DNA from: Eubacteriales bacterium
GTDB lineage: Bacteria; Bacillota; Clostridia; Lachnospirales; Lachnospiraceae
Assembly: GCA_030524585.1 (NCBI GenBank)
Contig: JAUNGJ010000004.1
Coordinates: 1 to 64,000, forward strand
Length of the DNA: 64,000 bases
Direction of reading: 5' to 3'
Shown: positions 44,077-51,645 of the stretch, piece by piece
How the letters are laid out: every line of letters begins with the position of its first letter
How positions within the stretch are numbered: the first letter of the stretch is position 1
Notes under the pieces: model-generated
Database searches by the model: none
Told to the model about the DNA's origin: nothing
The model's input: only the letters and a program-made list of their open reading frames with translations
Position numbers and translations under genes: made by a program

Positions 44077-45026
44077 GCTTCCTTCTCCTTTGCCTGTCCT
44101 TCATCGCCAAATGCCTCAGCCTCAAAAGACCGCCAATCAAAAACAGCCTCTACTGCCCGAATTGCGACCTCGATCATACTGTCATCCGGTTCTTTCGTCG
44201 TCAGCTTCTGAACTGCAAGTCCCGGCCTGCTGAGAAGATTGATTACGGGATTTTCACTCCGCCCTGCCAGCTTCAGTATCTCATAGGAGATTCCTGCAAT
44301 AACCGGAAGAAGCGCAATCCGGATCACCACACGCATAAGCGGCGATTCTGCCCGAACGATCATCAGCAGACAGATACTGATAATCAGCACGAAGAACAGA
44401 AAGCTTGTACCGCATCTCTTATGCTGCCTGGAGCTTTTTCGTACATTCTCCACCGTCAGCGGCAGGCCATGCTCAATACAGTTGATGCACTTGTGCTCTG
44501 CCCCGTGATACATGAACGTCCTCTGAATATCCTCCATCCGGGAAATCAGAAGAATGTACACAATAAATATGCCGATTCTTACAAATCCCTCAATGATCGT
44601 TCTGATCTGGTAGGAGGCAATCCAGGTCTTCAGAAGACCAGACAGAAAATAGGGCAGTATCATAAAGATTCCCACTGCCATGATCACCGACAGAATCACC
44701 GTTCCTGTCATCATAAGCTTCTCTGTCTTCTCCTGCTTTCTGGCCGCTTCCTCCGTCTCCGGCTTCTTCTCTTCTTCATCCTCAAAGAAGGAAGCAGAGT
44801 ACATCAAAGTTCCCATTCCCAGCACCATCGAATCTATAAAATTAAAAATCCCTCTAATAAAGGGAATTCTGGTCAGCGCCTTATGATTCTTCACCACACT
44901 GCGGAAGGTATCTTTTTTAAGAACAATCTCCCCGTCCGGTTTCCGGACAGCAACTGCATATTCATCCTTGTTCTTCATCATGATGCCTTCCATCACGGCC
45001 TGACCGCCGATATTTGAAGATTTCAT
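44073..45026 (-). CDS. DUF1385 membrane protein (YqhQ-like)
   Basis: A 317-residue protein beginning with the family hallmark SNIGGQAVMEGIMMKNKDEY, followed by four or five helices and the motif YHGAEHKCINCIEHGLPLT. The family almost always lies beside prmC and prfA in Clostridia and Bacilli; its function is unknown, and the conserved His/Cys in the GAEHKC motif suggest a catalytic or metal site. It is the first gene after the rpmE terminator. Confidence 0.85.
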   Translation of the reverse strand: MKSSNIGGQAVMEGIMMKNKDEYAVAVRKPDGEIVLKKDTFRSVVKNHKALTRIPFIRGIFNFIDSMVLGMGTLMYSASFFEDEEEKKPETEEAARKQEKTEKLMMTGTVILSVIMAVGIFMILPYFLSGLLKTWIASYQIRTIIEGFVRIGIFIVYILLISRMEDIQRTFMYHGAEHKCINCIEHGLPLTVENVRKSSRQHKRCGTSFLFFVLIISICLLMIVRAESPLMRVVIRIALLPVIAGISYEILKLAGRSENPVINLLSRPGLAVQKLTTKEPDDSMIEVAIRAVEAVFDWRSFEAEAFGDEGQAKEKEA

Positions 45027-45088
45027 TATTCTTTACCTCAAAAATACAGCAGGAAATTCCCGCCGAATTTCCCATGATATAACAGAAA

Positions 45089-45115
45089 GGGTTGAGATTT
45101 CAGAAATCTCAACCC
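45089..45115 (-). terminator. Terminator of rpmE
   Basis: GGGTTGAGATTT and AAATCTCAACCC form a perfect 12-base-pair stem with a three-base loop, followed on the minus strand by TTTCTGTTAT. It lies 13 bases after the rpmE stop. Confidence 0.88.
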
Positions 45116-45128
45116 GATACCTGCTGGT

Positions 45129-45332
45129 TTATTTATCCAATCCGTATTTCTTGTTAAACTTATCCACACGGCCACGAGCCTGTGCAGCCTTCTGCTGACC
45201 TGTGTAGAACGGATGGCATTTTGAGCAGATTTCTACGTGAATATCTTCGCTTGTAGAACCTGTCACGAATGTGTTTCCACAGTTGCATGTTACAGTTGCC
45301 TGATGATATGCCGGATGTATTCCTTCTCTCAT
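45129..45332 (-). CDS. rpmE: 50S ribosomal protein L31 (zinc-binding form)
   Basis: A 67-residue L31. [20 protein letters not shown] and the CxxC in [13 protein letters not shown] with HP after it identify the zinc-binding (C+) type. Start and end are unambiguous: AGAGG precedes, a terminator follows. It has its own promoter that begins at the rho stop codon. Confidence 0.97.
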   Translation of the reverse strand: MREGIHPAYHQATVTCNCGNTFVTGSTSEDIHVEICSKCHPFYTGQQKAAQARGRVDKFNKKYGLDK

Positions 45333-45403
45333 TACGTTTCACCTCTTCTTTATTATCGTCGCGCTTAACGCATTATTCATTTCGTTTCATAAACAGCTAT
45401 GTT

Positions 45404-45432
45404 ATTGTATCACAAAAGCCTGCTCATGTCTA
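45404..45432 (-). promoter_or_regulatory. Promoter of rpmE
   Basis: TAGACA (45427-45432) and TACAAT (45404-45409) on the minus strand, spacer 17 bases. The -35 box overlaps the stop codon of rho. No terminator separates rho from rpmE, so readthrough is possible too. Confidence 0.55.
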
Positions 45433-46755
45433 GATAAATTTTGTCTTTTTTGCCATTTGAATCAGCTCTTCATTATTTTTTGTCCGGGAAAACAGATTCA
45501 GGATATTCTCTACCGCTTCCTCCGGGCGCAGCCCATTGATGGCACGTCTCATTGAGTCAACTGCTTCCTGCTCTTCCCTTGTAAGCAGAAGATCCTCTCT
45601 TCTGGTTCCGGACTTTGGAATATCAATCGCCGGGAACATCCGCTTCTCGGACAGCTTACGGTCCAGCACAAGCTCCATATTACCGGTTCCCTTAAATTCT
45701 TCGTAGACTACGTCATCCATCCTGCTTCCCGTCTCCACCAGCGCTGTGGCAAGGATCGTCAGGCTTCCGCCCTCACGCATATTTCTTGCGGCGCCAAAGA
45801 ACCGCTTCGGCATATGGAGCGCTGCCGGGTCCAGACCGCCGGACAGCGTTCTTCCTGATGGCGACACGGTCAGGTTATAGGCTCTTGCCAGACGCGTGAT
45901 ACTGTCCAGAAGGATCATAACATCCTTTCCATGCTCAACCAGTCTCTTGGCCCGCTCGATCACCATCTCGGATACCCGCTTGTGGTGTTCCGGCAATTCA
46001 TCAAAGGTAGAATAGATGACCTCCACATTCTTCCCCTCAATTGCTTCTTTAATATCCGTCACTTCCTCCGGGCGCTCATCGATCAGCAGAATCAGCAGAT
46101 GTACCTCCGGATTATTCTTTCTGACGGACAGTGCCACCTGCTTCAAAAGCGTGGTCTTACCTGCCTTTGGCGGCGATACGATCATACCTCTCTGTCCCTT
46201 TCCGATCGGTGACATCAGATCCATGATTCTCATGGCAGTGCTTGTCTTTCCGCACTCCAGAGAAAGTCTCTGATTCGGGAAAATAGGGGTCAGATCTTCA
46301 AAATTTGGTCTTCTGCACGCAATTCCCGGATGAATCCCATTGATCTTCGTCAGATACAAAAGGGCGCTGAACTTCTCCTGCTGTGTCTTAATACGGGTAT
46401 TTCCTTCCAGAATATCACCCGTTTTCAGATTAAATCTCCGAATCTGAGACGGAGATACATATACATCATTCTCACCCGGCAGATAGTTTTCACAGCGGAT
46501 AAAACCATATCCGTCTGACATAACCTCCAGAATGCCATTCGCCGTGACACCGCTGTCCAATTTATCTATATCGTGGATTTCCTGCTTGTCCTTATCTCCA
46601 GTATTGGCGGAGCGCTCCTTATCCCGGATATCCTCTTCCAGCATACGCTCAACAAGCTCTGCTTTCTTCATTCCTGAAATACCGGAAATTTCCCTCGCCT
46701 TAGCCAGCTCTCTTAACGTAGCTAACGGCAGAGATTCATATTTTTCTCTCATCAT
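45430..46755 (-). CDS. rho: Transcription termination factor Rho
   Basis: A 441-residue Rho, a hexameric RNA-dependent ATPase. N-terminal SAP-like domain ([20 protein letters not shown]), RNA-binding cold-shock-like domain ([37 protein letters not shown]), Walker [12 protein letters not shown], Walker [16 protein letters not shown], and the Q/R loop region [22 protein letters not shown] short charged insert follows the first domain ([14 protein letters not shown]). The frame extends to 46794, but AAGGAA eight bases before the ATG at 46755 fixes the start. Confidence 0.96.
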   Translation of the reverse strand: MMREKYESLPLATLRELAKAREISGISGMKKAELVERMLEEDIRDKERSANTGDKDKQEIHDIDKLDSGVTANGILEVMSDGYGFIRCENYLPGENDVYVSPSQIRRFNLKTGDILEGNTRIKTQQEKFSALLYLTKINGIHPGIACRRPNFEDLTPIFPNQRLSLECGKTSTAMRIMDLMSPIGKGQRGMIVSPPKAGKTTLLKQVALSVRKNNPEVHLLILLIDERPEEVTDIKEAIEGKNVEVIYSTFDELPEHHKRVSEMVIERAKRLVEHGKDVMILLDSITRLARAYNLTVSPSGRTLSGGLDPAALHMPKRFFGAARNMREGGSLTILATALVETGSRMDDVVYEEFKGTGNMELVLDRKLSEKRMFPAIDIPKSGTRREDLLLTREEQEAVDSMRRAINGLRPEEAVENILNLFSRTKNNEELIQMAKKTKFI

Positions 46756-46847
46756 ATACAATGTTTCCTTTCTTTCTTCAATTCGCCATATCATTCTTCT
46801 TTATATTGGGAATAGCAGCCGGAACTGACTTGTCTGAAATATATCAT

Positions 46848-46876
46848 CATTATACACGATTCCAGACATTTTGCAA
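46848..46876 (-). promoter_or_regulatory. Promoter of rho
   Basis: TTGCAA (46871-46876) and TATAAT (46848-46853) on the minus strand with a 17-base spacer, leaving a leader of about 85 bases ahead of the rho start. Confidence 0.65.
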
Positions 46877-46910
46877 ACCTTTTTTCCGTGCATAACAAAA
46901 CCGCTATCGT

Positions 46911-46939
46911 TTGACTTGCATCTTTAAGAATGGTATGAT
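46911..46939 (+). promoter_or_regulatory. Promoter of the malic enzyme gene
   Basis: TTGACT (46911-46916) and TATGAT (46934-46939) with a 17-base spacer, divergent from the rho promoter. AAGAAGGGG is the ribosome binding site of the gene. Confidence 0.68.
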
Positions 46940-46997
46940 AATAACCAGTGTAAAAAGGAAAGAACAAATAAAAGAATAATAAAGAAGGGGAACTGTT

Positions 46998-48146
46998 ATG
47001 ACAGCAAATGAAAAAGCATTGGAAATGCACGCAAAATGGAATGGCAAGATAGAAACCACCGCCAAATCTCATGTGAATTCCCGTGAAGATCTGGCAATCG
47101 CCTACACCCCCGGCGTAGCTGAGCCATGTAAGGTTATTGCACAGGATAAGGAAGCGGCATACACCTATACCATGAAAGCCAACACCGTAGCCGTTGTATC
47201 AGACGGAAGCGCGGTTCTTGGCCTGGGAAACATCGGCGCACTCGCAGCCATGCCCGTTATGGAAGGAAAGGCAGTTCTGTTCAAGGAATTTGGCGGAGTA
47301 AATGCGGTTCCAATCTGTCTGGACACTCAGGATACGGAAGAAATTATCAAGACCGTCGTCAATCTTGCGCCTGCTTTTGGCGGCATTAATCTGGAGGATA
47401 TCAGCGCCCCCCGCTGTTTTGAGATTGAAGAACGGTTAAAAGAGCTTTTAGACATTCCAGTATTTCACGACGACCAGCATGGAACTGCTATCGTCGTGCT
47501 GGCCGGCATCATCAATGCCATGAAGGTTACAAATAAGAAGAAAGAGACTGCAAAAGTTGTTGTAAACGGAGCCGGTTCCGCCGGTGTAGCGATCACAAAG
47601 CTTCTCCTAAGATATGGCTTCCAGGATGTTACTATGTGTGACATTAACGGAATCCTTGGTAAATCCTCCCCGGACTTAAACTGGATGCAGAAGAAGATGG
47701 TGGAAGTAACCAATCTATCAGGCAGGCAGGGAACCCTCGCCGACGCACTGAAAGGTGCAGATATCTTCGTCGGCGTCTCCGCACCAAATATTGTCACCAA
47801 AGAAATGGTTGCTTCCATGAGCAAGGACGCCATCCTCTTTGCCATGGCAAATCCAGTGCCAGAGATCATGCCGGACCTGGCAAAAGAAGCGGGTGCCAAA
47901 GTTGTGGGAACCGGACGCAGCGATTTCCCAAATCAGGTGAATAACGTGGTGGCCTTCCCAGGTATTTTTAAAGGCGCTCTTGAAGGACGTGCAACACAGA
48001 TTACCGAGGAAATGAAGCTTTCCGCCGCACACGCAATTGCCGGTCTTGTCTCTGATGAAGAATTAAACGAAAATAATATTCTGCCGGAGGCCTTTGATCC
48101 GCGTGTGGCAGATGTAGTCAGCAGCGCTGTAAAAGCGTTGATTTAA
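46998..48146 (+). CDS. NAD(P)-dependent malic enzyme
   Basis: A 382-residue malic enzyme of the short bacterial class, decarboxylating malate to pyruvate. IAYTPGVAEPCKVIAQ, the catalytic lysine region VLFKEFGGVNAVPICLDT, the metal-binding FHDDQHGTAIVVLAG, the Rossmann GAGSAGVAITKLL, and ANPVPEIMPD, GRSDFPNQVNN near the end. The radical SAM gene begins one base after its stop. Confidence 0.95.
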   Translation: MTANEKALEMHAKWNGKIETTAKSHVNSREDLAIAYTPGVAEPCKVIAQDKEAAYTYTMKANTVAVVSDGSAVLGLGNIGALAAMPVMEGKAVLFKEFGGVNAVPICLDTQDTEEIIKTVVNLAPAFGGINLEDISAPRCFEIEERLKELLDIPVFHDDQHGTAIVVLAGIINAMKVTNKKKETAKVVVNGAGSAGVAITKLLLRYGFQDVTMCDINGILGKSSPDLNWMQKKMVEVTNLSGRQGTLADALKGADIFVGVSAPNIVTKEMVASMSKDAILFAMANPVPEIMPDLAKEAGAKVVGTGRSDFPNQVNNVVAFPGIFKGALEGRATQITEEMKLSAAHAIAGLVSDEELNENNILPEAFDPRVADVVSSAVKALI

Positions 48147-48147
48147 G

Positions 48148-49140
48148 ATGCAGAGCATACGCAGCAGAGCGCTGCAGCCAACTGACATTCCGCCTGTCCG
48201 CTGGGGAGAAAAGCGCTACTATTCCCTGGATTATTATCTAAAACAGACGTTTGGCAGAAAGCTCTATAAGATCGCTCTGGACGGAGGCATGACCTGCCCC
48301 AACCGAGACGGAACCCTGGGATACCGGGGATGTATTTTCTGTAGCGAAGGAGGCTCCGGCGATTTTGCCGGAGACCGAAACCTCTCCATCAGCAGGCAGT
48401 TGGAGGCAGGGAAATCACTGATTGCACGCAAGCATAAGGAGGAAGGCTATATTGCTTATTTTCAGGCATATACCGGCACTTATGCACCCGTTTCACATTT
48501 GAGGAAGATATATTCAGAAGCCATTCGTTTCCCTGGCGTAGAGATCCTGTCTATCGCTACCAGACCAGACTGCCTTCCTCCGGATGTGCTGACCCTCCTA
48601 AAAGAACTGGCAGAGCAAAAGCCTGTCTGGGTAGAACTGGGGCTTCAGACCATTCATCCGGAATCTGCCGCTTTTATCCGCAGAGGATACAGCCTTACCG
48701 TATTCGAGCAGGCAGTCACAGCTTTACGGAGCATCGGTGTCCATGTAATCGTTCATATAATACTGGGACTTCCCGGTGAAGATACCGAAGCGATGCTTGC
48801 AACCATCCGCTATCTGAATCATCTGGACATCCAGGGTGTAAAGCTCCAGCTTCTGCACATACTAAAAAAAACCGATCTGGCTGACTATTACAGAGAGCAT
48901 CCCTTTCCCGTCATGTCACTGGAAGAGTACCTCTCTCTGCTTGGTCTATGTATCAGTCAGTTAAGACCGGATATTGTTATCCACCGGCTTACCGGGGACG
49001 GCCCCAAACCACTCTTGATCGAGCCTCGGTGGACAGCAAATAAACGAATGGTATTAAATCAAATTCAATCTTATTTAAAGAGCCAGAATATCTGGCAGGG
49101 AAGGAGTTATACAGGTGGCAGAACCATTCACACTTTATAA
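48148..49140 (+). CDS. TIGR01212-family radical SAM protein (YhcC-like)
   Basis: A 330-residue radical SAM protein. The cluster cysteines are in MTCPNRDGTLGYRGCIFCSEG (C-x11-C-x2-C, the spacing of this subfamily), followed by FQAYTGTYAP, SIATRPDCLP, VELGLQTIHP and HIILGLPGEDTEAM. Its substrate is unknown; relatives Elp3 and MiaB are tRNA-modifying or methylthiotransferase enzymes. ATG is one base after the malic enzyme stop. Its last 26 bases overlap the DUF4364 gene. Confidence 0.9.
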   Translation: MQSIRSRALQPTDIPPVRWGEKRYYSLDYYLKQTFGRKLYKIALDGGMTCPNRDGTLGYRGCIFCSEGGSGDFAGDRNLSISRQLEAGKSLIARKHKEEGYIAYFQAYTGTYAPVSHLRKIYSEAIRFPGVEILSIATRPDCLPPDVLTLLKELAEQKPVWVELGLQTIHPESAAFIRRGYSLTVFEQAVTALRSIGVHVIVHIILGLPGEDTEAMLATIRYLNHLDIQGVKLQLLHILKKTDLADYYREHPFPVMSLEEYLSLLGLCISQLRPDIVIHRLTGDGPKPLLIEPRWTANKRMVLNQIQSYLKSQNIWQGRSYTGGRTIHTL

Positions 49141-49627
49141 ATTAATCATACTATACATGCTGGACAAGGTGGATTTTCCACTGTCTAACTCGCAGATATC
49201 CGAATTTGTTCTGGATAAAGAATATACAACCTACTTTAAGCTTCAGCAGGCTCTTTCCGAACTGATGGACGCCGGGTTCATCCGCGAGGAACGGGCTCAC
49301 AACCGAACAATCTATCACCTGACCGACGACGGCGCTTCAACCATTGAATATTTTAGAAATAATATATCGCATGCTATTCAAAAAGACATCAATGATTATC
49401 TGAAGGAAAAGAAATATGATTTAAAAAATGAAGTATCTGTCAAAACAGATTATTACAGAAATACGAATCGGGAATATTCCGTTCACTGTCAGGTAATGGA
49501 AAACACACTTCCGCTGATTGATCTTACCATCACGGTTCCCTCTGAAGCAGAAGCCAAAACCGTCTCAGATAACTGGCGAAAAAAGAATCAGGAAATTTAT
49601 GCGCTGATTATGGCACATCTCCTCTAA
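49115..49627 (+). CDS. DUF4364 protein (winged-helix type)
   Basis: A 170-residue protein with a GTG start and AAGGAG eight bases ahead, overlapping the radical SAM gene. LYKLIILYMLDKVDFPLSN and FKLQQALSELMDAGFI, then TIYHLTDDGASTIEYF, form a winged-helix DNA-binding fold; the second half is beta-rich (ITVPSEAEAKTVSDNW). The family is confined to Clostridia and is probably a regulator, target unknown. Confidence 0.82.
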   Translation: MAEPFTLYKLIILYMLDKVDFPLSNSQISEFVLDKEYTTYFKLQQALSELMDAGFIREERAHNRTIYHLTDDGASTIEYFRNNISHAIQKDINDYLKEKKYDLKNEVSVKTDYYRNTNREYSVHCQVMENTLPLIDLTITVPSEAEAKTVSDNWRKKNQEIYALIMAHLL

Positions 49628-49697
49628 ATATATTTCCGTCAATACCACAGCAATCAATATGTATACACCATATCATATTAAAAGAGAGTGAAAAACT

Positions 49698-50267
49698 ATG
49701 CACAAGAACGAAACTGAATCATCAAAAAACATTTTGCTGGAATTATATGTCAGCTTTTTTAAAATCGGAGCTCTCACCTTCGGCGGCGGGCTTGCGATGC
49801 TTCCCATGCTGAAACGGGAAGTAGTGGAAAACCAGAAATGGGTAACCGAAGAGGAAATCCTCGATATGTACGCAATCGGCCAGTGTACTCCCGGCATTAT
49901 TGCCGTCAATACCGCAACCTTCATTGGTTATCAGCAGGCAGGGATATTAGGCGGAGTGATCGCCACTCTGGGCGTAATCTCCCCGTCGCTGGTTATCATC
50001 TGTCTGATCGCATCTATTTTACAGAATTTTATCAACCTTCCTGCTGTTCAGCATGCACTTGCGGGAATCCGGGTGACAGTCTGTGCCATGATGCTCCAAA
50101 CAGTAGTCACCATGACCCAGAAGGGCGTCAAAGATAAACTGGGCGTTTTCTTATTTCTGGCAGGCTTTCTCCTGGCAAGCTTTACTCCGGTACCACTGGC
50201 ACTGATCGTAGTCATTTCCGCTTTTGTGGGAATCATTGCAAAGAGATTGGAGGCAAAGAAGGTATGA
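49698..50267 (+). CDS. Chromate transporter family, half-size subunit A
   Basis: A 189-residue ChrA-type half protein. Conserved stretches are YVSFFKIGALTFGGGLAMLP and IGQCTPGIIAVNTATFIGYQ; five or six helices follow. Split Chr proteins work as pairs with opposite topology. They are named after chromate efflux, but in strict anaerobes the natural anion may be sulfate or another oxyanion. The stop overlaps the next gene by four bases. Confidence 0.9.
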   Translation: MHKNETESSKNILLELYVSFFKIGALTFGGGLAMLPMLKREVVENQKWVTEEEILDMYAIGQCTPGIIAVNTATFIGYQQAGILGGVIATLGVISPSLVIICLIASILQNFINLPAVQHALAGIRVTVCAMMLQTVVTMTQKGVKDKLGVFLFLAGFLLASFTPVPLALIVVISAFVGIIAKRLEAKKV

Positions 50268-50821
50268 TCTATTTACAGCTTATCTATGAATTTTTTAAAA
50301 TAGGATTATTTGCCATTGGCGGCGGCATGGCTACGCTTCCATTTCTCATGGATCTGACCACAAAATACGATTGGTACACTGCAAAAGAGCTGACCAATAT
50401 GGTTGCCATCAGCCAGAGTACCCCCGGCCCCGTAGGAATCAACATGGCTACCTACGCAGGCTATAATGCCGCCGGTATTCCCGGTGCGATTGCCGCGACT
50501 TTAGCACTGGTTGCTCCTGCTCTTGTCATCATCGTAATTATCGCCAAATTTCTTGCGAATTTCAGCGAAAACAAAACCGTACAGGCCGCGTTTTATGGTA
50601 TACGCCCAACGGTAGCCGCTCTGATTGCCTACGCGGTATGGGAACTGCTGAAAATATCTATGGCAGTAATAAATAAAAACGGTGTCACGACCATTGATTA
50701 TGTCAGTGTCATCATCTGCCTTGTAATCTTCGGCATCATGCAGCTAAAGCCCTTTAAGAAGCTGCATCCTCTTGCGTGGATTGTACTGGGAGCCGTCATT
50801 GGAATTGTACTGAAACTGTAA
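50264..50821 (+). CDS. Chromate transporter family, half-size subunit B
   Basis: A 185-residue partner of the preceding gene, clearly homologous to it: YEFFKIGLFAIGGGMATLP and AISQSTPGPVGINMATYAGY are the same motifs as in subunit A. ATG overlaps the upstream stop (ATGA), so the two are coupled and likely form the heterodimeric transporter. A strong bidirectional terminator follows. Confidence 0.9.
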   Translation: MIYLQLIYEFFKIGLFAIGGGMATLPFLMDLTTKYDWYTAKELTNMVAISQSTPGPVGINMATYAGYNAAGIPGAIAATLALVAPALVIIVIIAKFLANFSENKTVQAAFYGIRPTVAALIAYAVWELLKISMAVINKNGVTTIDYVSVIICLVIFGIMQLKPFKKLHPLAWIVLGAVIGIVLKL

Positions 50822-50823
50822 TA

Positions 50824-50870
50824 AAAAAGACAAACAGTATCTGCACATCTCAGGTACCGTTTGTCTTTTT
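50824..50870. terminator. Bidirectional terminator between chr and the Fur-like gene
   Basis: AAAAAGACAAAC (50824-50835) pairs with GTTTGTCTTTTT (50859-50870), with T runs on both strands. It closes both the chr pair (plus) and the Fur-like gene (minus). Confidence 0.92.
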
Positions 50871-50886
50871 TCATTATTTAAAAATA

Positions 50887-51129
50887 TCATATCTCCGCCT
50901 CATAGACGATCCTGCGGCTGATCACGCCAATATCTTCCAGCTCATTTACCATTCGGTAAACGGTGGCAATCCCTATCCCCTCATCAACCTTTGATGCCAG
51001 ATAATGAATCTCTTTACAACTGGTACACTGATGGCTAAGTATCACATCCAAAAGCTCCAGCCGCTGCTTGGTAATACGGCATCCCTTTGCCTTGAGTTTG
51101 GCAATAATTATCTCTTTCTGCTCTTCCAC
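50887..51129 (-). CDS. Fur-like protein consisting of the DNA-binding domain only
   Basis: An 80-residue protein with the Fur winged helix: GCRITKQRLELLDVILSHQC, SCKEIHYLASKVDEGIGIAT and ATVYRMVNELEDIGVISRR (recognition helix about residues 54-66). Full Fur proteins are 130-150 residues and add a dimerisation domain with HHHLIC and CxxC metal sites; none of that is here. The gene stops cleanly at 50887, 17 bases from a terminator, so this looks like a genuine short form rather than a frameshift. GTG start with AGGGG eight bases ahead. It is divergent from feoAB and could regulate it or act as an antagonist of a full-length Fur. Confidence 0.82.
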   Translation of the reverse strand: MEEQKEIIIAKLKAKGCRITKQRLELLDVILSHQCTSCKEIHYLASKVDEGIGIATVYRMVNELEDIGVISRRIVYEAEI

Positions 51130-51178
51130 CTTATTGCCCCTTTCTTGAAAATGATATTTCTTATCAATTAGAATACAT

Positions 51179-51196
51179 GGTTAGTATAAACTAACC
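51179..51196. promoter_or_regulatory. 18-bp inverted-repeat box 1 (DtxR-like) upstream of feoA
   Basis: GGTTAGT-ATAA-ACTAACC is a perfect inverted repeat of seven-base arms between the Fur-like gene and feoA. Two similar 18-mers lie at 51270 and 51567. The TTAG...CTAA form resembles binding sites of DtxR/IdeR-type iron repressors, and such a gene is 3 kb away (54449). Confidence 0.65.
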
Positions 51197-51233
51197 TTTA
51201 TTAGAAGTCAAGAACATTTTTTTATAAAATCAT

Positions 51234-51262
51234 TTGACATTTATTATCGATAATGATATAGT
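51234..51262 (+). promoter_or_regulatory. feoA promoter with Fur-box-like palindrome in the spacer
   Basis: TTGACA (51234-51239) and TATAGT (51257-51262) with a 17-base spacer. The spacer contains ATTATCGATAAT, a perfect 12-base palindrome resembling the core of a Fur box (GATAAT/ATTATC). A Fur-type protein bound there would block initiation. Confidence 0.75.
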
Positions 51263-51269
51263 AGAAAAG

Positions 51270-51287
51270 AGTTAGTTATATTTAACT
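51270..51287. promoter_or_regulatory. 18-bp box 2 (DtxR-like), just downstream of the feoA start site
   Basis: AGTTA-GTTATATT-TAACT is an imperfect relative of box 1 (shared TTAG and TAAC arms). It lies at or after the expected transcription start, a typical blocking position. Confidence 0.5.
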
Positions 51288-51313
51288 TCAATTAGGAAAG
51301 GTGGACGTATCGT

Positions 51314-51526
51314 ATGAACTTAACAGAAGCTCAAGAAGGAAAAGAATATATTATTCAGGAAATCGCCACAGACGATGAAGACTTGAATGCATTTCTGTTT
51401 TCTCTGGGATGTTATAGTGGAGAACCTATTACGGTGGTGTCCCACTTAAACAGAAGTTGTGTCGTTTCCATTAAAGACGGTAGATATAACATCGACAATC
51501 AGTTAGCATCAGCGATCTTAATCTAA
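51314..51526 (+). CDS. feoA: Ferrous iron transport protein A
   Basis: A 70-residue SH3-like FeoA (MNLTEAQEGKEYIIQEI, LFSLGCYSGEPITVVSHL, IDNQLASAILI). FeoA stimulates the FeoB channel from the cytoplasmic side. It is separated from feoB by 119 bases, which contain a third regulatory box. Confidence 0.92.
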   Translation: MNLTEAQEGKEYIIQEIATDDEDLNAFLFSLGCYSGEPITVVSHLNRSCVVSIKDGRYNIDNQLASAILI

Positions 51527-51566
51527 AAAGGTTAAGCGCTGATGACTACTGTTTTTTTTGGCTTTC

Positions 51567-51607
51567 GATTAGCGAAAACTAACTTTGGTACGTTCTCTAT
51601 TACCAAA
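51567..51607. promoter_or_regulatory. 18-bp box 3 and a second inverted repeat between feoA and feoB
   Basis: GATTAGCGAAAACTAACT (51567-51584) matches box 1 at 13 of 18 positions. It is followed directly by TTTGGTA (51584-51590) and TACCAAA (51601-51607), a seven-base inverted repeat with a ten-base gap. This suggests separate regulation of feoB, by repressor binding or RNA structure. Confidence 0.5.
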
Positions 51608-51645
51608 TAGAGTTCACAATAATGAGATAAGAGGAGGAATGAAAC

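Noticed and set aside
50821..50890. Frameshift as the cause of the short Fur-like protein.
   Set aside because: Only about 17 bases separate its stop from a terminator; no room or trace of a metal-binding domain in other frames.
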